From assembly GCF_003865375.1 (NCBI RefSeq), contig NZ_RQVS01000005.1:1-64000 (forward strand): a stretch of DNA of 64,000 nucleotides, in the 5' to 3' direction. Position numbers and translations under genes: made by a program. Source of the stretch: Gulosibacter macacae (GTDB lineage Bacteria; Actinomycetota; Actinomycetes; Actinomycetales; Microbacteriaceae). Shown here one piece after another: positions 38,433-46,115 of this stretch; the first letter of the stretch is position 1, and each line of letters starts with the position of its first letter. The notes below the pieces were generated by a model that ran no database searches, was not told the origin of the DNA, and saw nothing but the letters and a program-made list of their open reading frames with translations.

Positions 38433-38491
38433 GTTTCTACTAAAGAAACTAACGTGTCTACCACGGTAGCATACGTTCATTCAGAAGAGAA
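38433..38491 (-). promoter_or_regulatory. Relaxase promoter with shared operator and hairpin
   Basis: Read leftward, CTACCGTGGTAG (38469-38458) repeats the excisionase operator, with TACCGT again in -10 position and TTCTCT 17 bp upstream as a weak -35. A dyad GTTTCT-ACTAA-AGAAAC (38433-38449) follows in the leader and could be an operator or part of oriT. Confidence 0.6.
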
Positions 38492-38641
38492 GATGTGGGA
38501 TCTGGGAAATGCTGGGAGGCGGACGGCAGGGCGCAGCGGAGACGTGGTGTGCCGGGCGTGATGAGGAAGAGTGCGGTAACGGTTGCCGGGTGGGTCAGGC
38601 TGTCCAGGATGCGGCGGCGGTCGTCCTGAGAGAATAGGCAC

Positions 38642-39049
38642 ATGCCGAGTTCTGTTCAGTTGATCCGCGCTTCCGACCTCTCCGGCGTTGCCGAGTATGC
38701 GTATGCGGCCACAGCGCCGAAAGATGCTCGGCTGATCTTCCTCGCTGGATCATGCCCCCTGGATGAACACGGCGCGACCGTCGCGGTCGGCGACTACGCG
38801 GGCCAGGCTGCCGCGTGCATCGAGACGATGAAGCGCGCTCTCGCCGCTTCCGGCGCGACGATCCAAGATGTCATCAGCACGCGGGTACTGGTCGCCTCGT
38901 CGTCGCAGAGTGACCTTGTCGCGGCGTGGGAGGTCGTGCGCGACGCATTCGGGGAACACGACGTGCCGAGCACGTTGATGGGCGTGACCGTGCTGGGTTA
39001 TGACGACCAACTGGTCGAGATCGAAGCGGTCGCCGCCGTCACCGACTGA
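38642..39049 (+). CDS. Rid-family (YjgF/YER057c/UK114) protein, catalytic Arg absent
   Basis: A 135-residue Rid fold protein (LIFLAGSCPLDEHGATVAVG, SGATIQDVISTRVLVAS, LVEIEAVAAV). Archetypal RidA deaminates 2-aminoacrylate with an Arg in a PARS-type motif; the aligned position here reads PSTL, so Arg is replaced by Thr. It is therefore probably not an enamine deaminase, and its role in the element is unknown. Confidence 0.82.
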   Translation: MPSSVQLIRASDLSGVAEYAYAATAPKDARLIFLAGSCPLDEHGATVAVGDYAGQAAACIETMKRALAASGATIQDVISTRVLVASSSQSDLVAAWEVVRDAFGEHDVPSTLMGVTVLGYDDQLVEIEAVAAVTD

Positions 39050-39275
39050 GCGACGAGCGGTCGGTGCTTGTACTTTGTGGCTTTGATGACCAGGCGGTTG
39101 CAATGAGATAGGCCCCGCCGAGGCAACTTAGCCAGGCTGCGCCTTGGAGCGCCCAGCCGACGAGCGTGCTGCTCGTCGCCCAGACGTTGAATGGTTCGTG
39201 ATGCCGGTAGACCAGCCAGACGAACAGCATCGCGATCATCGCGAGGCCCAGGGCGATTCTTCCAATGCGTCTCAT
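39039..39275 (-). CDS. Small two-helix membrane protein
   Basis: A 78-residue protein with two hydrophobic helices (IALGLAMIAMLFVWLVY and LQGAAWLSCLGGAYLIATAW) and a hydrophilic Ser-rich tail. The ATG at 39275 follows AAGGAG by 6 nt. It is 16 bp downstream of the ClpN-SRPBCC gene on the same strand and its end overlaps the convergent Rid gene by 11 bp. Function unknown. Confidence 0.65.
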   Translation of the reverse strand: MRRIGRIALGLAMIAMLFVWLVYRHHEPFNVWATSSTLVGWALQGAAWLSCLGGAYLIATAWSSKPQSTSTDRSSLSR

Positions 39276-39291
39276 CGTGCGCTCCTTGTTG

Positions 39292-40281
39292 TTAGCGGAA
39301 TGCGCGGCTGATGCCGTTGCCAAGCTGCGACAGTTGCATCCAGAGCACAAGCCTGAAGACAGGGCGCATGATGAGGCCTACGAATGGTCGGCGGAGGCGG
39401 TTCGGGTTGCGCTCCCATGCGAGGGCAAGGCGTAACTGCGTTCCACCTGCTGCGGGTTCGAGTTCGATCCTGACGCGACGCGCGTTCGCCTGTGGCGCTT
39501 CCGTGTAGGTGAAGCGCCACTCGATAAGCCGGGATTCATCGAGGGTGACGAGTTCGATCTGCTGCGTGATGAAGCCAGGCTTGACGGGGATCGGTTTGCC
39601 GTCGGGGCGCTCAGTGCGGGCACATACCGTCCAGGTGTCTCCCATCTTCGCCGCCGTGGGTGGGTGCTCGACGCTTCCGATGCTCGGCTCCCATTCGGGC
39701 ATGCGGGATGGTGCGGTGAGCAGTTCCCACACCTGGTCGGGTGGCGCCGGGGCGAACGCCTCCGAGGCGCCGGAGAGGGTATCGGTGCGAACGATGCGCT
39801 GTGGGCGGTGGGCAGGATAGCGCTCTACTTCGTCCAGCTTGGCGATGATCGCCGCAGGGGTGGTGTCGAGCCTGTGCAGGATCGCGTCAATCATGCCGCT
39901 CGGCTCGGAAACCAGTTCCCGGAGCACCGCTGCCGCATCGCCGCGCTTCCCTCCCCCGTTCGCGCGTCTGATGAGTTCGACAGCACGGTCGCCCCACTCG
40001 TAACCGCCCGTCTCATGGAACACAATGTCGCCTGGTTCTGGTGCGGCCTGCACGCCGAGGGCGGCGAGCTGTTCAGCGTGCTGCTTCTCCACGGCCTTTC
40101 GTGCTGAATCGAGGGTGATCCCGAGGCTGCGGAGCACCTGGCCTGCGGTCTGCTCATTGAGCACGAGGGCGATGAACAGGTGGTCGATATCGGCAGTGCG
40201 CTGGCCGACCCGCGATGCCTCCTCCATCGCCGCGACAGAGAGGATGTGCGAGGTGGCTGCTGCATCGGTGAACTTGCTCAT
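39292..40281 (-). CDS. Clp N-domain / SRPBCC fusion protein
   Basis: A 329-residue two-domain protein. Residues 1-150 resemble the Clp ATPase N-terminal repeat domain (RTADIDHLFIALVLNEQTAG, GDRAVELIRRANG), which binds adaptors or substrates. Residues from about 165 are an SRPBCC/polyketide cyclase-like domain (APAPPDQVWELLTAPSRMPE) ending in a hydrophobic helix. There is no AAA ATPase module. A ligand sensor or adaptor is inferred. Its start overlaps the HTH gene by 4 bp, so the pair forms a coupled module. Confidence 0.78.
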   Translation of the reverse strand: MSKFTDAAATSHILSVAAMEEASRVGQRTADIDHLFIALVLNEQTAGQVLRSLGITLDSARKAVEKQHAEQLAALGVQAAPEPGDIVFHETGGYEWGDRAVELIRRANGGGKRGDAAAVLRELVSEPSGMIDAILHRLDTTPAAIIAKLDEVERYPAHRPQRIVRTDTLSGASEAFAPAPPDQVWELLTAPSRMPEWEPSIGSVEHPPTAAKMGDTWTVCARTERPDGKPIPVKPGFITQQIELVTLDESRLIEWRFTYTEAPQANARRVRIELEPAAGGTQLRLALAWERNPNRLRRPFVGLIMRPVFRLVLWMQLSQLGNGISRAFR

Positions 40282-40523
40282 CTACTCCTCCTGGGAACCG
40301 GGATAGTCGGATCGATCCTCTTCGCGTACTTCTTGTGCACCGCCTGGCGGGACACGCCGAGAGCGTCTGCCACCTCCTGCCAACTCATCCCGGCACGTAA
40401 TCCCGCCTCAACTTGTGCAAGTTCAAGGCGATCAGCAAGCGCCCGAAGTGAGGCGATGGCACGGAGCCCCGAGCGAGGATCGCTGGTGTTGGCAGCCGTC
40501 CTCGCTATCTGTGTCGATTCCAT
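40278..40523 (-). CDS. Small HTH DNA-binding protein
   Basis: An 81-residue protein whose C-terminal half is a helix-turn-helix: AGMSWQEVADALGVSRQAVHKKY. It is coupled to the ClpN-SRPBCC fusion. ATG 40523 is preferred over the TTG at 40532. TTGACA lies about 30 nt upstream. An inverted repeat TTAGCAAC/GTTGCTAA (40526-40533, 40566-40573) spans its promoter and is a candidate autoregulatory operator. Confidence 0.75.
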   Translation of the reverse strand: MESTQIARTAANTSDPRSGLRAIASLRALADRLELAQVEAGLRAGMSWQEVADALGVSRQAVHKKYAKRIDPTIPVPRRSR

Positions 40524-40525
40524 GA

Positions 40526-40573
40526 TTAGCAACTTACATTGATAGTGGGCCTCGTGTCAATCTGGGTTGCTAA
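40526..40573. promoter_or_regulatory. Widely spaced inverted repeat at the HTH gene promoter
   Basis: TTAGCAAC at 40526-40533 and GTTGCTAA at 40566-40573 are perfect complements on either side of a TTGACA-containing promoter reading left. Dimer-of-dimers binding or looping by the small HTH protein is possible. Confidence 0.5.
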
Positions 40574-40597
40574 ATGGGCGGGTAGCACGCTCGCGAA

Positions 40598-40617
40598 AAG
40601 TGCTAAAGAAAGTGCTA
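40598..40617. repeat. Right arm-type integrase site candidate
   Basis: Direct copies of AAGTGCTA at 40598-40605 and 40610-40617, 12-bp period, matching the pair at 30401-30420 in orientation and spacing. It lies 118 bp inside attR. Confidence 0.65.
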
Positions 40618-40649
40618 AGCAACCTGTAGGTCGGGGTATCGCGGTGGAG

Positions 40650-40658
40650 TTATCCACA
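40650..40658 (+). other. Consensus DnaA box in the element's right end
   Basis: TTATCCACA is an exact DnaA-box match between the arm sites and attR. A single box may be chance; it might also help maintain the excised circle. Confidence 0.35.
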
Positions 40659-40735
40659 GGTCATATGCCGTAGATCGTTGATTTCATGCGGCAGAACGCT
40701 AGGTCGAGATTCGCGGCGCGAGGGGGTCGAGGTCA

Positions 40736-40757
40736 GTTCAAGTCCCCCCTCGCGCAC
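40736..40757 (+). repeat. attR core, 22-bp direct repeat
   Basis: An exact copy of 30318-30339. It is only a tRNA 3' fragment here, with no tRNA body upstream, which marks the far junction of the element. Confidence 0.9.
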
Positions 40758-40763
40758 AAGAAG

Positions 40764-40805
40764 AAACAGCCCCCGATCTGAGATTTCTCAGGTCGGGGGC
40801 TGTTT
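40764..40805 (+). terminator. Displaced native tRNA-Leu terminator
   Basis: Perfect outer stem AAACAGCCCCCGA (40764-40776) with TCGGGGGCTGTTT (40793-40805) and inner stem CTGAG/CTCAG, followed by CGTTT. It starts 7 nt after attR and probably served tRNA-Leu before the element inserted. Confidence 0.8.
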
Positions 40806-40899
40806 CGTTTGCGCGCAATTCGTCTGCAGGGTCGTTCGACTCGGCTATTTCACCTTTATTGCATCTAAAGTAGAAATATCCGAGTTGAAGGGGGCAGTC

Positions 40900-42147
40900 A
40901 TGGGCAACTACGTCGAGCGGCTGTGGCTTCCCGAGGATGCAAGTGGCTTGAGCCGCTGGGATCGAGACGCCGGTCACTACCGTGCCTATGTGCCGGACGA
41001 ACTGGGTGACGGCCTCCCGACGCTTGGCTCGCAGGCACAGGGTGCCGCAGAGGATGCGCTGGCCGTGCTCGCCCGCGCTGACGAGCGAATCGGCACGCGC
41101 GGCCGCTACCTAAACCACTTGCTCATCCGCTCTGAATCCATCTCGTCATCATGGATCGAGGGCAACCGGGTCACCCCGAAGCGCCTGGCGATCGCGGAGT
41201 TGCTTCACCAGGGGCCGCGACAAGCGCTTGACGTTGTCGCCAATGTCCGGGCCACCGAAGCGGCCATCGAGGAATTGGCCGACCATACCCGCACCATCAC
41301 GACCGACGACATCATTGACCTTCAGCACGTAATCGAGCCGCGGCTCGAACGCGGGCTGCGGCAGGAACAGAACTGGGTTGGTGGGTCGGGCTGGTCGCCG
41401 TTACGTGCAGCCTTCGTGCCGCCGCCCGAGACTGAGGTACCCCGACTCGTGGCCGACCTCGCACGATTCGTCTCTGACACGTCTGGAAATCCGGTCGTGC
41501 GGGCGGCAATTGCGCATGCCCAGTTCGAGACGATCCATCCCTTTATCGACGGCAACGGACGCACCGGGCGAGCGCTCATTCACACGGTCTTGCGCCGCGC
41601 CGACGCGCTCCGCAATGTGCTCATTCCGATCAGCACCGTGTTTGCCGGCAACACCGACGCGTACATTGCCGGGCTCACCGAGTACCGGGCCGATCCGCCG
41701 GGGTTTGATGATTGGGTGCTCGGATTCGCGCAGGCCACCGAGAAGGCCGCGGGCAATGCGGTGCGGCTCGCCGAAGATATCGCCGCTCTCGACCGCGAAG
41801 TCTTTGACCTGCTCGTCGCATTCCGTAGCGACGGCGGCTTGAGCCCCGCAGTTCCGCGGCGAGATGCGGTGGTGTTGCGCATCCTTGAGACGCTCGCCGC
41901 TGACCCGGTTCTCACGGCCGAATCCGTCAGCGCACGACTCGAGGTTTCGCCAGCAGCGGCGCATCGAGCACTCACACAGCTGGCTCAGGCTGGCATCCTC
42001 GGCCGCACCAAGGATCAGCGCGGACGCCTGGTGTGTTGGACCGCAGACCGCCACCTTGCGCTGGTGGCGTTCGTCGAACGCAATAATCGCATTGGTGGTG
42101 GTGACACCCGAGAGCGCAAGCCACGGCTCGGACCAGCGCGACCGTAA
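40900..42147 (+). CDS. Fic family protein with N-terminal inhibitory motif
   Basis: A 415-residue Fic protein, likely an AMP (or other NMP) transferase acting on protein hydroxyls. The complete catalytic motif HPFIDGNGRTGR is at about residue 212. The inhibitory helix motif SSSWIEGN at about residue 83 marks an autoinhibited class II Fic. A Fic N-terminal domain precedes it, and a C-terminal winged helix (LTAESVSARLEVSPAAAHRA) could bind DNA. ATG 40900 has AAGGGGG 6 nt upstream. It lies just outside attR, so it is chromosomal rather than cargo. Confidence 0.9.
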   Translation: MGNYVERLWLPEDASGLSRWDRDAGHYRAYVPDELGDGLPTLGSQAQGAAEDALAVLARADERIGTRGRYLNHLLIRSESISSSWIEGNRVTPKRLAIAELLHQGPRQALDVVANVRATEAAIEELADHTRTITTDDIIDLQHVIEPRLERGLRQEQNWVGGSGWSPLRAAFVPPPETEVPRLVADLARFVSDTSGNPVVRAAIAHAQFETIHPFIDGNGRTGRALIHTVLRRADALRNVLIPISTVFAGNTDAYIAGLTEYRADPPGFDDWVLGFAQATEKAAGNAVRLAEDIAALDREVFDLLVAFRSDGGLSPAVPRRDAVVLRILETLAADPVLTAESVSARLEVSPAAAHRALTQLAQAGILGRTKDQRGRLVCWTADRHLALVAFVERNNRIGGGDTRERKPRLGPARP

Positions 42148-42237
42148 CGCGCGAAATGACTTCAGAAAGCTGCGAGTACTGGTCGTCCGACCGGGCGGCT
42201 GAGGAGCACGCTCACCTCTGACGCCTAGGCTGGCCGG

Positions 42238-42981
42238 GTGGATGGAACTTCGACGTTTGGCGTAATCGGTGACTGGGCAGTCGCGGTCATGAACTGGCTC
42301 GGTGCCCCCGGCATCGGTCTCCTCGTGCTTGCCGAGAACCTCTTCCCGCCGATTCCATCCGAGGTGATTCTGCCGTTGGGTGGCTTCGCGGCCGCGAGCC
42401 CGAATGCCGCTTTCGGCTGGATTGAGGCGGTGCTTTGGGCCACGGCCGGTTCGGTGATCGGCGCGTATCTGCTTTACGGGCTCGGCGCTTGGCTCGGACA
42501 TGACCGCACCGTGAAACTGCTGTCGATGCTGCCGCTCGTTGACGTTGACGACATTGACCGCACGATCAAGTGGTTCAACAAGTACGGCTACTGGACCGTG
42601 CTCTTCGGCCGCATGATCCCAATCTTTCGCTCGCTCATCTCGATTCCCGCCGGTGTTGAACGCATGAGCTGGTGGCGGTTTGGCCTCCTCACGCTCATCG
42701 GCTCGTCCGTGTGGAACACGATCTTTGTGTACGGCGGGTTCGTGCTCGGTGAAAACTGGACGGCGCTCGAGAGTGCGGCCGGTTGGCTGCAGCGGATCGT
42801 CATCGCGGTCGTGGTGTTGGTCGTGGTGGTCTATGTCGTGATCAAGACGCGCAAGTGGCTACGTCAGCGCCGCGAGGGCAAGGACCAGACCGAGAACCGC
42901 CCGCATCCCGAGGCGGCAGTCGACGGTAATCCCTTCGACACGAACGACTTTGTTGAGCCGGATGGCGGCAACAAGCAGTAG
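42238..42981 (+). CDS. DedA family membrane protein
   Basis: A 247-residue DedA/SNARE-associated protein. The family motif ENLFPPIPSEVILPLGGF follows the first helix, and GRMIPIFRSLISIPAG is the second conserved block. About five helices are followed by a basic and acidic cytoplasmic tail. DedA proteins flip or recycle polyprenyl and phospholipid carriers in the membrane. The GTG start follows TAGGCT by 6 nt, a leaderless arrangement. Confidence 0.9.
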   Translation: MDGTSTFGVIGDWAVAVMNWLGAPGIGLLVLAENLFPPIPSEVILPLGGFAAASPNAAFGWIEAVLWATAGSVIGAYLLYGLGAWLGHDRTVKLLSMLPLVDVDDIDRTIKWFNKYGYWTVLFGRMIPIFRSLISIPAGVERMSWWRFGLLTLIGSSVWNTIFVYGGFVLGENWTALESAAGWLQRIVIAVVVLVVVVYVVIKTRKWLRQRREGKDQTENRPHPEAAVDGNPFDTNDFVEPDGGNKQ

Positions 42982-43022
42982 CCTTCGGCTCGCACACTGA
43001 GGCCTTCGGCCCGCACACTGCG
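42981..43022. repeat. Two tandem 21-bp repeats
   Basis: Units 42981-43001 and 43002-43022 differ at two positions and share GCCTTCGG and CGCACACTG. They resemble the repeats at 9526-9588 and lie between the convergent dedA and helicase genes. Confidence 0.7.
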
Positions 43023-43029
43023 GCGCGCG

Positions 43030-44844
43030 CTACACCGACCGCAGGCGGCGCCGCAGCAGGTCGATGCGTTGCTGTATCTGATGCGCCGTTGCCTGCCCTA
43101 CCGCCGGTCCCCCGCAGGTGCGGCGCAACTCCGAGTGCACCGCTCCGTGCGGCTCACCACTTTGCCGGGCGTACAACCCGACGAGCGAGTTGAGCAGGGT
43201 CCGCTGTTCCTTGAGCGATCGATGCATGGGAATCACCGTCTCGTGACCGTCGCTGATCATGCCGCGGCCGCGAGCATCCTGGATGCGGGTCTGCTTCTGT
43301 GCGCGCTGCTCAAGCACCGCCGCGACCTCGTCGTGATCGAGGATGCCCGGAAGACCCAGGTACTCGAGTTCTTCGAGCGATCCGACCTCCGCCGCGAATC
43401 CGAAGTCTCCACCGTCATAGAGCACCTTGTCGAATTGAGCGTCCGACGAGATTGCTTGGAAGGTGTATTTCGTGAGCTCGTCTGAGGCTTTGTCTTCGCG
43501 TTCCGCCTCGGCGAGTTCACGCTCTTCGGCGGTGAGCCCATCCGCATCCTCGCCGTCGCCGCTCTCGCGGCGGTCAAGCGCGTGATCACGCTCGAGCTCA
43601 AGTGCATAGGCGAGCCCAGCGAGTTTCGGCACTGACGGGAGGAAGACACTGGCCGTCTCACCGCGGCGTCGGGCGCGCACGAAGCGGCCGATGGCCTGGG
43701 CAAAAAACAGTGGCGTTGACGAACTCGTGGCATAGACGCCTACAGCCAAGCGCGGCACATCGACACCCTCCGACACCATCCGTACGGCGACCATCCACCG
43801 TTCGTCTGAGGCCGAGAACGACGAGATGCGATCGGATGCGCCCTTGTCGTCGCTGAGGATCAGCGCGGGTTTGGTGCCGGTGAGGTATTCAAGGAGCTTC
43901 GCGTAACCGCGGGCAGCTTCATGGTCGGTGGCAATGACGAGACCAGCAGCATCCGGCACCTCGTGGCGCACCTCGGTGAGTCGCTGGTCGGCGGCACGCA
44001 GCACCTGCTGCATCCATTCGCCCTCGGGATCAAGCGCGGTGCGCCAGGCCTGTGCGGTGATGTCCTTGGTGTTGTCCTCGCCGAGGCCCGCCGACATCTC
44101 TTCGCCGGAGGTATCGCGCCAGCGCATCGACCCGGCATACGACATGAACAGCACCGGTCGCACGACGCCATCGCGCAGGGCGCGGCCGTAGCCATAGGTG
44201 TAGTCAGCGCGCGAAACGCGCACGCCAGCCGAGTCGGGCTCGTAGCGCACAAACGGGATGGGCGCAGCGTCAGAGCGGAAGGGTGTTCCGGTGAGCGAGA
44301 GCCGACGCTCAGCGTGCTCGTACGCCTCGCGCAGCGCATCGCCCCACGAAAGCGCGTCGCCACCGTGGTGCACCTCATCGAGAATCACCAGCGTGCGCGC
44401 CGCCGAGCAAATGTGCGCGTGCACGTACGGCTTCATCGACACCTGCGCATAGGTGACGGCAACACCGTGATACTCGCGCGAGAAGGCGCGCTGGCCGTTG
44501 GTGAACTTCGGGTCGAGCCTGATGCCAACCCGCGCCGCGGCCTCGGCCCACTGGGTTTTCAAGTGGTCAGTCGGAGCGACGACGATGACTCGGTTCACGG
44601 TGCCGCGACTGAGGAGTTCGGTCGCAAGTCGCAGCGCGAAGGTTGTCTTACCAGCGCCGGGGGTCGCGGAGGCAAGAAAGTCGCGCGGCTCGGTCTCGAA
44701 GTAGCGCTCAATCGCTTCCTGTTGCCAGGCACGCAGATTACCGGCGGTACCCCAGGGGGCGCGCCTCGGAAACGCCGGCGAAAGATGCTCGGCGGCGTAG
44801 GTGCCGACCTGGTGACCGCCCGGATTCGGGCGGAGTTCAGTCAT
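43030..44844 (-). CDS. XPB-like superfamily II DEAD/DEAH helicase
   Basis: A 604-residue helicase. Walker A ATPGAGKTTFALRLA, DEVHHGGD (motif II), SLTGTPFRSD (motif III) and QAIGRFVRARRRGET (motif VI) are all visible. The C-terminal ~160 residues are charged and family-specific. The role is unknown; DNA repair or defence is possible. The start is set at ATG 44844, which overlaps the end of the upstream dehydrogenase by 8 bp; the longer frame has arginine-rich antisense-like composition. Confidence 0.82.
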   Translation of the reverse strand: MTELRPNPGGHQVGTYAAEHLSPAFPRRAPWGTAGNLRAWQQEAIERYFETEPRDFLASATPGAGKTTFALRLATELLSRGTVNRVIVVAPTDHLKTQWAEAAARVGIRLDPKFTNGQRAFSREYHGVAVTYAQVSMKPYVHAHICSAARTLVILDEVHHGGDALSWGDALREAYEHAERRLSLTGTPFRSDAAPIPFVRYEPDSAGVRVSRADYTYGYGRALRDGVVRPVLFMSYAGSMRWRDTSGEEMSAGLGEDNTKDITAQAWRTALDPEGEWMQQVLRAADQRLTEVRHEVPDAAGLVIATDHEAARGYAKLLEYLTGTKPALILSDDKGASDRISSFSASDERWMVAVRMVSEGVDVPRLAVGVYATSSSTPLFFAQAIGRFVRARRRGETASVFLPSVPKLAGLAYALELERDHALDRRESGDGEDADGLTAEERELAEAEREDKASDELTKYTFQAISSDAQFDKVLYDGGDFGFAAEVGSLEELEYLGLPGILDHDEVAAVLEQRAQKQTRIQDARGRGMISDGHETVIPMHRSLKEQRTLLNSLVGLYARQSGEPHGAVHSELRRTCGGPAVGQATAHQIQQRIDLLRRRLRSV

Positions 44845-46048
44845 TCGAGGCGTTCGCCTCCGCGTTGCGCTTTGACTCGGAATCGACAGCGCCGATCGGA
44901 CCGAGTAACCAGTTGGCGACGCCCGCGCGCACGACGCGGTCCTGCGAGGGGTGGAAGATGCTCGCAGCGACATCGCGATAAAGGCGACCGAGTTCTGACG
45001 ACGAGCGGAACGATGCGCCGCCCACGACCTCGAGTGCGTCGGCGACCGTGGCACGAGCGGCATTGGAGGCATCGTGCTTGGCCACCGTGAACCGCGGGAA
45101 CCAGCTCGCGCCGTGGTTCGCAATCTCGTCAACATCGCGCGCGGTCGACTCGACGAGCGTGCGTGCGGCGAGCTGCCGCATCCCCATGCGCGCCACGAGG
45201 TCACGAATAGCCGGGTCGTCGGCATACGGGGCGCCCTCACGCGAGTGGCTCATGCGTCGGTGCGCCGACTCGATGGCAAGCTCGACCGCTCGGTCGCCGA
45301 GGCCGACATAGCAGGCGCCGATGAGCAAAAGGAAGTTCGCGAAGATGCCGAACACGAGGGGCGAACCGTTCGGACCGACTGGCGAATAGCCGATCACGCG
45401 TTCGGCAGGCACATGCACCCCAGACAGCGAGGTGGTGCAGGACTGCGTGGCGCGCATACCGACGGTGTCCCAATCGTCATGAATGTGGATGCCCTCGTCA
45501 TCGCGACGGAGCATGGCGTGGACAAGTCGCGGCTCGTCGCCGGAATCATCGCGACCGAAGATCCAAAGCCGTGTCCACACCGGAGAGAGCGAGGTGAAGA
45601 ACTTCGTGCCGGTGAAGGTGTAGCCGCCCTCGCCATCCGGCACTGCGGTCACGGTCGAATCAAAGGTGACGGAGTCATTGCCCGGCTCCGAAATGGCGAG
45701 GCCAATGACCTCGCCATTTGCGGCCTCCTTGGCCACCCAATCGAGCGAGTCATCACCACGAGCGCGCAACACGCGCGCGACCCCGGTCGTGATGAGGTGC
45801 ATGTTCACTGCCAGCGCAGTCGACGGCGCGGCGGAAGCGAGCCGCGCCTGCATCCGGGCAGTTTGCTCAAGACTCAGGCCCAGGCCCCCGAACTCACGAG
45901 GCACGAGCAGCTTGAGATAACCGATTTCTCGAAGATCGTCGAGGTCAGCGGTGGGAAACTCGTTTTCGACGTCGTACCGCGAGGCCCGCTCGCGAAACGC
46001 AGCAAGCAGGTCATCGTCAAGCAGGACGCGGGGATCACTCGTGGGCAT
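44837..46048 (-). CDS. Acyl-CoA dehydrogenase-fold flavoprotein
   Basis: A 403-residue protein with the three ACAD domains: N-terminal helices, a middle beta domain (GLAISEPGNDSVTFDSTVTA, TGTKFFTSLS) and C-terminal helices (EVVGGASFRSSSELGRLYRD). The oxidation substrate is unclear, and flavin monooxygenases such as DszC-type share this fold. TACCGT lies 7 nt before the ATG, so it may be leaderless. It is coupled to the helicase downstream and divergent from the SGNH gene. Confidence 0.82.
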   Translation of the reverse strand: MPTSDPRVLLDDDLLAAFRERASRYDVENEFPTADLDDLREIGYLKLLVPREFGGLGLSLEQTARMQARLASAAPSTALAVNMHLITTGVARVLRARGDDSLDWVAKEAANGEVIGLAISEPGNDSVTFDSTVTAVPDGEGGYTFTGTKFFTSLSPVWTRLWIFGRDDSGDEPRLVHAMLRRDDEGIHIHDDWDTVGMRATQSCTTSLSGVHVPAERVIGYSPVGPNGSPLVFGIFANFLLLIGACYVGLGDRAVELAIESAHRRMSHSREGAPYADDPAIRDLVARMGMRQLAARTLVESTARDVDEIANHGASWFPRFTVAKHDASNAARATVADALEVVGGASFRSSSELGRLYRDVAASIFHPSQDRVVRAGVANWLLGPIGAVDSESKRNAEANASND

Positions 46049-46115
46049 GTCATCTACGGTAACCCCAGCCTCCGACAGGCGTCGCTCGCAACTGCCCAGA
46101 ATTCAGGAGTACAGC

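Larger units (their letters stand above)
30318..40757. mobile_element. Integrative mobilizable element in tRNA-Leu(GAG), about 10.4 kb
   Basis: Bounded by a 22-bp perfect direct repeat (30318-30339 and 40736-40757), the tRNA-Leu 3' end. It encodes a tyrosine integrase, XRE regulator, excisionase-like protein, MobF relaxase-helicase and toxin-antitoxin pair, plus cargo: GNAT, MccF-like peptidase, Rid-family protein, a membrane protein, a ClpN-SRPBCC fusion and an HTH protein. No type IV secretion or coupling protein genes are seen, so transfer would need a helper. The ancestral tRNA terminator is displaced to 40764-40805. Confidence 0.88.

Noticed and set aside
44845-45240. N-terminal extension of the helicase
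   Set aside because: It would run 396 nt back into the dehydrogenase coding region in another frame; composition is Arg/Ser-rich and the conserved protein starts at ATG 44844.
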